Assembly: GCA_964200075.2 (NCBI GenBank)
Contig: CAXNAA020000460.1
Coordinates: forward strand, 1 to 21,131
Source of the DNA: Sphacelaria rigidula
Taxonomy: Eukaryota; Phaeophyceae; Sphacelariales
Length of the DNA stretch: 21,131 bases
Direction of reading: 5' to 3'
The notes beneath the pieces are model-generated. The model ran no database searches, was not told the origin of the DNA, and saw only the letters and a list, made by a program, of their open reading frames with translations. The position numbers and the translations under genes are program-made. Below are positions 15,355 through 21,131 of the stretch, one piece after another. Each line of letters starts with the position of its first letter. Within the stretch, counting starts at the first letter, position 1.

Positions 15355-16045
15355 GGCGAGCTAGGCATATGACGTGAGTGAGCCACGACCATGTGTCCCT
15401 GGGGTGAGCTACCGGGCGTAGCTCATCCGCTCATGTTTCCCCGGAAGAGCTACAAGAGCTGCGTGAGCTACACATGCTTGCCTTGGGTGATCTATCGAGC
15501 GTAGCTCATCCGCATATGTTTTCCCTAGGTGAGCTATGAGAGCTACATGAGCTGCACATGTTTGCCCTGGATGAGCTACCAACCCGTAGCTCATCAGCTC
15601 ATATTCGTCCTGGGTGAGCTATGGGAGCTGTACGAGCTACGCACGTTTGCGATAGGTGAGCTACCAACCCGTAGCTCATCAGCTCATATTCGTGCTGGGT
15701 GAGCTATGAGAGCTTCATGAGCTACGCATGTTTGCCCTGAGTGAGCCACCAACCCGTAGCTCATCAGCTCATATTCGTGCTGGGTGAGCTATGGGAGCTG
15801 TACGAGCTACGCACGTTTGCGATAGGTGAGTTACCAACCCGTAGCTCATCAGCTCATATTCGTGCTGGGTGAGCTATAAGAGCTGCATAAGCTACGCATG
15901 TTTGCCCTGGGTGAGCTACCAACTCATAGCTCATCAGCGCACGTTTACCTTGTGTTGAGCTGTCGGACGTAGCTCACATGTACATGTTTGACTGCAAGTG
16001 AGCTACCGCCCGCAGATGAGCTAGCTCATGAGCTGTCCTACGTGT
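15355..16045 (+). repeat. GAGCT minisatellite, block 2 (86-bp alternating dimers)
   Basis: The same family as block 1. Dimer starts at 15614, 15700, 15784 and 15870 give spacings of 86, 84 and 86 bp. One half carries GAGCTATGGGAGCT and the other GAGCTACCAACCCGTAGCTC plus ATCAGCTCATATTCGTGC. Rich in AGCT palindromes. Confidence 0.87.
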
Positions 16046-16087
16046 GAAATCGTGTACCGCAATAGGTTCTGGGATGTATACAAATAT

Positions 16088-16345
16088 ATCGATAGCCATT
16101 TCCGTAGTCAACAGGCAAGGTGATCCACCCATCGATAGTCGTTGCCGTCACCAATAGATTTGGTGAGCCATCCATCGATAGTCGTTGCCATCATCATTAA
16201 ATTTGGTGAGCCGTCTATCGGTGGCTTCTGCCGCCAACAATACATTTTTGGGTATCTATCAATGTAGTCATTGCCGTCAATAATCGATTGTTCTCGGGAG
16301 CACCTATCGATAGCCAGTGACGCCAACGATGGGTTTTTAAAAATA
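16088..16345 (+). repeat. ATCGATAG minisatellite, block 1 (43-bp unit)
   Basis: The core ATCGATAGCCATTGCCGTCA recurs at 16088, 16131, 16174 and 16217 (43 bp each), then at about 16258 and 16306 with drift. Each core is followed by an AATAGATTTGGTGAGC-type tail. Confidence 0.87.
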
Positions 16346-16519
16346 TATTGCTCACTGCAGTGGTCTGATGACATCAACGGCAATGCCCCTCACACATGAA
16401 TACGCAACTACCTGAGGCGATAGCTGGCCCTAGCTTCTGTGGAACAAAGGGGAAACATACATCGAAAAATGTGCGTACATAGCGCTAGTGATCGACGCCA
16501 TTCAGCTACATTTATGGTC

Positions 16520-16885
16520 AGCAATAGGTATTGGTGGCCGCGATTCAGATCGCATTGTGACCAGCGATATATAATGGTGGCCGCGATTCAGATGACATTG
16601 TTACCCTCAATAGACATTGGTGCGCGCAATTTAGATCCTGATATGACCAACAAAGTGTATTGGTGGCCGCGTGGCAGATCCTATAGTGATTAGCAATAGA
16701 CATTGGTGGCCGCGATTCAAAGCCTGCTGCACCAAATGAAATGTATCGATAGACAATTTGGCTCCTCTATTGTCACGGCAATGGTACATTCTGTCCCTTG
16801 TCCCGAATCTATTGTCGCCTACAATAGCTATCGATAGACATTGATGCCAGTCGATTATGACGGACAATGAACATTAACAGTCAAC
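16520..16885 (+). repeat. GGTGGCCGCGATTCAGAT minisatellite (43-bp unit)
   Basis: The CATTGGTGGCCGCGATTC core places TTGG (or ATGG) at 16531, 16574, 16617, 16660 and 16703, exactly 43 bp apart, then with an insertion at 16758. The start AATAGACATTG links it to the ATCGATAG family, whose core reads ATCGATAGACATTG in places (16835). Confidence 0.85.
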
Positions 16886-17285
16886 TTTTCGGGGCTATTG
16901 CAGCGCCAATGTTCTATTACATAGTCTAGTGTCCAGGGTATAAGCACATCTCACCCACACACAAAAGTACTGTAAGCGCTCATGTCAGAGGGACAACCGT
17001 AAGTACCAACACCACACCAACAACAAAACGTGCAAACTTTTGTCTACACATGTTGCGGATTCCTACAAAATACAAGCGTTCCAAAATTGTAGAAACGTGA
17101 CGTAATATATTCACAAGTAGTATCATCGTATACCCACTGCATGTCCACCTGCGGCTTCTCTACCGTGCTTTAACAGAGTGTAATAAGCTCTATGAGTAGT
17201 ATGTTGCGATGTAGGTGTGACAATAGACGACAGAGAATATCTATCGGTAGGCATTGTCTACCACAGCAGATTCTGGTCTGTATCT
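16886..17285. other. Gap in the satellite field
   Basis: No regular 43-bp units and no gene recognised. An isolated CTATCGGTAGGCATTGTC near 17241 is a stray core. Confidence 0.5.
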
Positions 17286-17625
17286 ATCGATATTCAGTAC
17301 CGCATGCATAGATTTTGTACACAATCCATCAACAGCGATTGTCGTTATCAATAAATTTGGTATTCAATATGTCAATAGCCATCGTCGTCAACACATTTGG
17401 CACGCGGTCTATCGATAGCCATTGCCGTCATCAAAAGCTTTGGAAAACTATCCATCGATACATTTGGTCGGCCGCAATAGATTCCGGTGTAGGGCCACAA
17501 CAGACTGCTCCTCAGATAAAGGAGCGGAAAACTGGTCTATCGATAGACATTGCCGACGACAATAGAAAGAGAAACTTGCCGATCGATGGTCGTTACGGAC
17601 GACAATATTAGCTGCCGTCTATTGT
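17286..17625 (+). repeat. ATCGATAG minisatellite, block 2 (43-bp unit)
   Basis: Cores at 17286, 17328, 17371, 17411, 17454, 17539 and 17582: spacings of 42, 43, 40, 43, 85 (one core lost) and 43 bp. Consensus core TATCGATAGCCATTGCCG. The array ends near GCCGTCTATTGTCCAGG at 17613. Confidence 0.85.
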
Positions 17626-17643
17626 CCAGGGTGTGAATACTTG

Positions 17644-17705
17644 TCTTACAGAAATTACCAAGGTTGTGTTCTGTAGGGTACGGGTATGTTTTGTGGGGTA
17701 CCTTC
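17644..17705 (+). repeat. Copy of the dispersed GTTCTGTAGGGTA family
   Basis: CTTACAGAAATTAC (also at 13264), then AAGGTTGTGTTCTGTA, GGGTACGGGTATG and GGGGTACC. It shares these words with 11020-11060 (opposite strand) and 13200-13320. Confidence 0.5.
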
Positions 17706-17898
17706 GCCGTGGGAAATTTTATCCATCTCCGTGGAAGCCCTCACATATTATTAGCGCCCCCTGTCTGTACCGTGTGTGGTCACGGCATACCGGTTTTGCC
17801 GGCACAAGGAAAAAAAGGAAGTGACCTCCCGGCTACTGCTATCCCAACACAGCACACCAGGTCAAATAATCAGCTTGAGCGAGTACTACTACCACAAC

Positions 17899-18078
17899 AT
17901 GCCACCCTGCAAGCAGCGTAGGCTTGAGGTAGAATACGAAACCCCTGTGCATTATACCGAGACGAACCTGAAAGTGAACATGTCTGTGGACCAACCGATG
18001 TCAAATATGCCGAAAAGAACGTGCCAAAATTGGGTAAAGCAGAAAGTTGCCCCACTACTGAGTACAGGTTGCGCATAG
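17899..18078 (+). CDS. Small ORF, 59 aa, unknown (doubtful)
   Basis: ATG at 17899 to TAG at 18076-18078. The sequence is balanced rather than low-complexity (MPPCKQRRLEVEYETPVHY start; MPKRTCQNWVKQK near the end), and the frame is open upstream to about 17776. No similarity was recognised. No splice sites or partner exons were identified. It could be chance or part of a dead element. Confidence 0.2.
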   Translation: MPPCKQRRLEVEYETPVHYTETNLKVNMSVDQPMSNMPKRTCQNWVKQKVAPLLSTGCA

Positions 18079-19472
18079 GACTGTGACACCACAGGGTGCA
18101 CAGCAGCTGTGGCTATGCTTCGTGTTTCGTGGTGAGGCTGTGGTACTACTCCTACTACGTTCCCACCTCAGGTACTACAAGGGACGTCTGTGTTCGTGTA
18201 ATGATGCAACACAGACGATGCTGCACGGCACACACGGTGTGGGGGGTCAGACTGCACACTTTGCGCACTCACCAAAGAATGAGAGATGCCATTTGCAGGT
18301 CTGGGTAGATATCGGTGCTTATGTTATTTAAACGAACTCTCAACAGTCTTATCTCACGGGGAAAATGTCATCAATCACGCTCATCTTGGTGGGGATAATT
18401 TGGGCACTACAGCTCATGATCCAGCGTGAATAACACATCTTCTGCAGCGAAACGGGAACATCCAGCTGTGTTTCCGGAATCGGATCACCGGACATTTTTT
18501 TTAAAACTATTTTTCTCCCACTGCTGCAACACGGGTTAGCACAACGAGGCCATATCATTTTTGTTCACGGAGAAAAAATCACCGGTGTTGTGATGAAGCA
18601 TCCGACAACGGCAGTTGGATCGACTCCACCATCAATAAATTGCAAGGTATTGGCATTGATCAACAGCAGCACGAACACACCAATGTATTGCTGTGCATGC
18701 TGTAGTCATTATCTATACAGTTATTATATTTATTTATACCCGCTACATTTTCTCGATCGCTTGAACCCGTGGTCACACAGTGTACACATATTATTGTCAT
18801 TGTTTAGCTGTGGTGACAGTTTCGCGGGCTGCGGTATATCAGGCAAGCGTCACCACGCGGTCGGTTTCTCCCCGCCATACTCCCCGCGGACACGGATCTG
18901 AGGATTGGAGTACGTCCACTGTGGTATTTTCTATTTTGTTTGTCACGCCGCTTCTTTTGGCTACCTCATCAAACGTAGGATACATGCTATGGACATATAT
19001 CGTCTGCCCAAGACACCTCGAGCAACCAGGTTATTCTGGTTGTAGAAACTGTTCACTGTATGATGTTGATGAGATTTTTGAAAGACCATGTGCCCAAGCG
19101 CGCGGGGTTGTGCTGTACCGACGCTGCGTTTCTTTCAGCACCTTATTTCGACTATAGCGCAACTTTCGATATTTTTGCAACATTTTGAAGTTTGCGTCAG
19201 AAAAATTCTGCTCTCTGGCGGTCAATCTTGCGCTCGTTTTCAAGCCTTTGACGGCGAATCCCCCTCAGATTGATTCAGATGGACTATGCCACATTTTGGA
19301 TTCAGAGCAGCTCTTCTCCTGCTATACAAAACACCTTTTTTCATCAACATGTGGATATTGAGTATCTATACAGAAAACAGGCCCGAAGAACCCCTGGTCA
19401 GTTTCGGCCCTGCAGTCTACTGGGTGCAGAGTCAGTATGTGTGCTGTAAAGTCTTTGCTGGATACAGAAGGC
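18079..19472. other. Unassigned intergenic stretch
   Basis: Several short frames (up to about 125 codons near 18780-19157), none with a recognisable domain. An AT-rich piece near 18700-18750. No gene is supported. Confidence 0.45.
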
Positions 19473-19807
19473 GGTCGCCCCGGTGGCTCAGTTGGTAACC
19501 TCGAAACCCCCTGACGGTTGGGTCGTGGGTTCGAATCTCGGAGCGATCTGAATTTTTTTCTCACTCAGCGCCCAACAGTGAAGAGCGACTACGTCGTGGG
19601 GACACAAAGTTCGACTTAAGGGTCGACGAGGGAAAGGGATTGCTGAACTCCTCTCGCGATGAAAAATAGAGGAAACCGCCCGCAGAAGAACGGTGGAGAA
19701 CTAAAAAAAATGGGAAAACAGTCCTGTGTTAATCTTCCTCCTGTGTGACCCCGGCTGGTGCGCCCAAATATACCGAAAGGTGTAGACCGACGTCCAGAAT
19801 AGATGGG
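19473..19807 (+). mobile_element. tRNA-derived SINE, copy 2 (intact promoter boxes)
   Basis: The head opens GGTCGCCCCGG with a consensus A-box TGGCTCAGTTGG (19484-19495) and B-box GGTTCGAATCT (19528-19538). The head's GGTCGC can pair with GCGATC, like an acceptor stem. The body aligns throughout with copy 1 and ends CCAGAATAGATGGGA. RNA polymerase III promoters of this type drive SINE transcription, so this copy may be transcribable. No clear target duplication or terminal A-run was found. Confidence 0.8.
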
Positions 19808-19896
19808 ATGGCAACACAAAGGCGAGAAGCAGTCAGCGTAACATCGCTCTGCACCTAACAGTTCACTAACTGCATATTGCTGATGCCTCTGCTGAG

Positions 19897-19914
19897 TTGA
19901 TTGATTGATTGATT
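19897..19914. repeat. TTGA short tandem repeat
   Basis: Four and a half TTGA units, about 90 bases right of the SINE copy 2 end. Confidence 0.7.
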
Positions 19915-21131
19915 ATCTCACATGAGCTGATTGCAACAATCCAGCCCGTGGTCAGGAGCAGCAAAAATAGTGTTCCACAACAACATTACAGGCAGTGTAA
20001 AGCTATGCCGGCAACACATGAGGATCAGGCAGGTGGCAAAGACCACCGGCAGAGTGTTAAGCACGTTATTTTGTGCCCATGAAATCTATGGTTGGATTAT
20101 CACGACCGAAATGAGAAATACCGTTGGACAGCGGTATAGTCCCGCTGTAGCCCAGTTGTAGGGGAACAAAGTGACCGTTTTGATAACCGTGATCAGTCAA
20201 AATGATCACTCCGTTTCTCGCGGGCCTCGTTCCTTGCCTATGATTTCCCGCGGGGAACTTTCAAACACACATAAATGACTTGATGAGCTTTTTCGACTGT
20301 TCTACGAACAGGCTCCCACCTCCCTGTCAACTACCCTGCCCCCTGGAAACCCCTGGATGTCCTTGGACTGTTAACCTGTGAAACTGTTCCGAGGCGACGC
20401 CAGCTGTCTAGGGGTTAAAGTTAGATAAAGACCAACGTATTTTGCTTGCTCCGGCTGCGCCTCCAGTAACCCCCTCACCAGCCGGGGGGGACCACCTCAG
20501 CTCGGGCTGCGCCCTTGCGACTCGTGCCTCACAACAGGAATCCATCAGCAATATATTGGAGAACAAATGTATTACTGATGTACTTGTGTACTGATGAAAC
20601 GAGTTTTCAACATATATTGTATTGATGAAGCGGACTCATACGTCGCTTGGTCCTATTCTTGCTATATTATGCCACCCCATTTCTCCTGAAAAGGCTACTG
20701 TTCTGCTGACAAACAAAATACACATGTTTCATCACTCGGGTGGGTAGATAGCACCCTGCCCACACCCTGCCTGAAGGAAAATTGAACCCTGTGTGGGTCA
20801 AACAAAGACGGGGTAGAGCATATCATCGATCCTATTCGATGTAATGCTAATGCTAGCAACAAGGTTGCGATGATGTGGTGATTTCGATCCATGTTTGTGG
20901 TGGTGACCGGGGGAAATCGTCTCCTTGCTTGCTTGCCTACTTTCTTGAAGCGCGTGAAGTGTTCCGTGTTTTCCGCATGTAGGTGTCGGCGCCACATCTT
21001 CGTTTGTTTCTCCGTCTATCCAAAGCTTCTAGATTTTTCCAGTAGAGGGTCGGCGAAATTCCCCCCCCCCTCTTTATTGATGGTGAGACACCCATGAGGC
21101 AGTGTGTAAGCCGGGGTTGTTTCGTGGAGGG
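19915..21131. other. Unassigned right end of the window
   Basis: No gene recognised. A small hairpin, GTGATCA (20189-20195) and TGATCAC (20203-20209), and a run of about a dozen C near 21061-21070 are the only structural features noted. Short frames on both strands lack recognisable domains. Confidence 0.45.

Noticed and set aside
14520-17625. CRISPR array
   Set aside because: Repeats are degenerate, contiguous and lack unique spacers of regular size; no cas genes; the setting is eukaryotic. These are minisatellites.
18590-19157. Overlapping plus-strand ORFs of about 103 and 125 codons
   Set aside because: Irregular composition with Tyr/Cys/His-rich AT-driven stretches and no recognisable motif; likely chance frames.

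Overview
The window looks like intron and intergenic DNA from a eukaryotic nuclear genome, most likely a photosynthetic stramenopile and plausibly a brown alga. This is inferred from one spliced gene whose protein starts with a bipartite, complex-plastid-type leader (signal peptide, then an Ala-Phe junction), from long GT-AG introns packed with decayed mobile DNA, and from Copia-type and tRNA-derived SINE repeats. No bacterial-style gene organisation is present. The species cannot be fixed from the sequence alone.

The only gene that can be firmly recognised is on the minus strand and runs from the start codon at 11849 down past the left edge. Four exons (11546-11849, 2766-2898, 2111-2153, 440-580) splice with GT-AG borders and matching phases into the first 207 residues of an aldo/keto reductase. 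Three of the four residues of the family's catalytic tetrad are visible; the histidine and the C-terminal half lie outside the recognised exons. Intron 1 is about 8.65 kb.

Intron 1 (2899-11545) is a graveyard of mobile DNA: a tRNA-derived SINE (3884-4225), a GTAC-rich foldback block (about 4520-4870), a Copia fragment in which reverse transcriptase precedes protease (5207-6610, the reverse of the normal order), and two LTR-like direct repeats (7148-7425 and 10379-10654). The repeats enclose about 2.95 kb with no recognisable polymerase, but with a long decayed reading frame (7601 to about 9860) that encodes tandem protein repeats of a kind I do not recognise.

Right of the gene, 11850-14400 holds a possible decayed coding segment, short tandem repeats and a 233-bp tandem duplication. 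From about 14520 to 17625 there is a 3-kb satellite field in which at least three different sequence families share one repeat length of 42-43 bp. The rest, to 21131, has no gene I can support, one small doubtful ORF and a second, better preserved copy of the SINE (19473-19807).

The best candidates for something undescribed are the LTR-flanked repeat-protein element (7148-10654) and the constant-period, changing-sequence satellite field (14520-17625).
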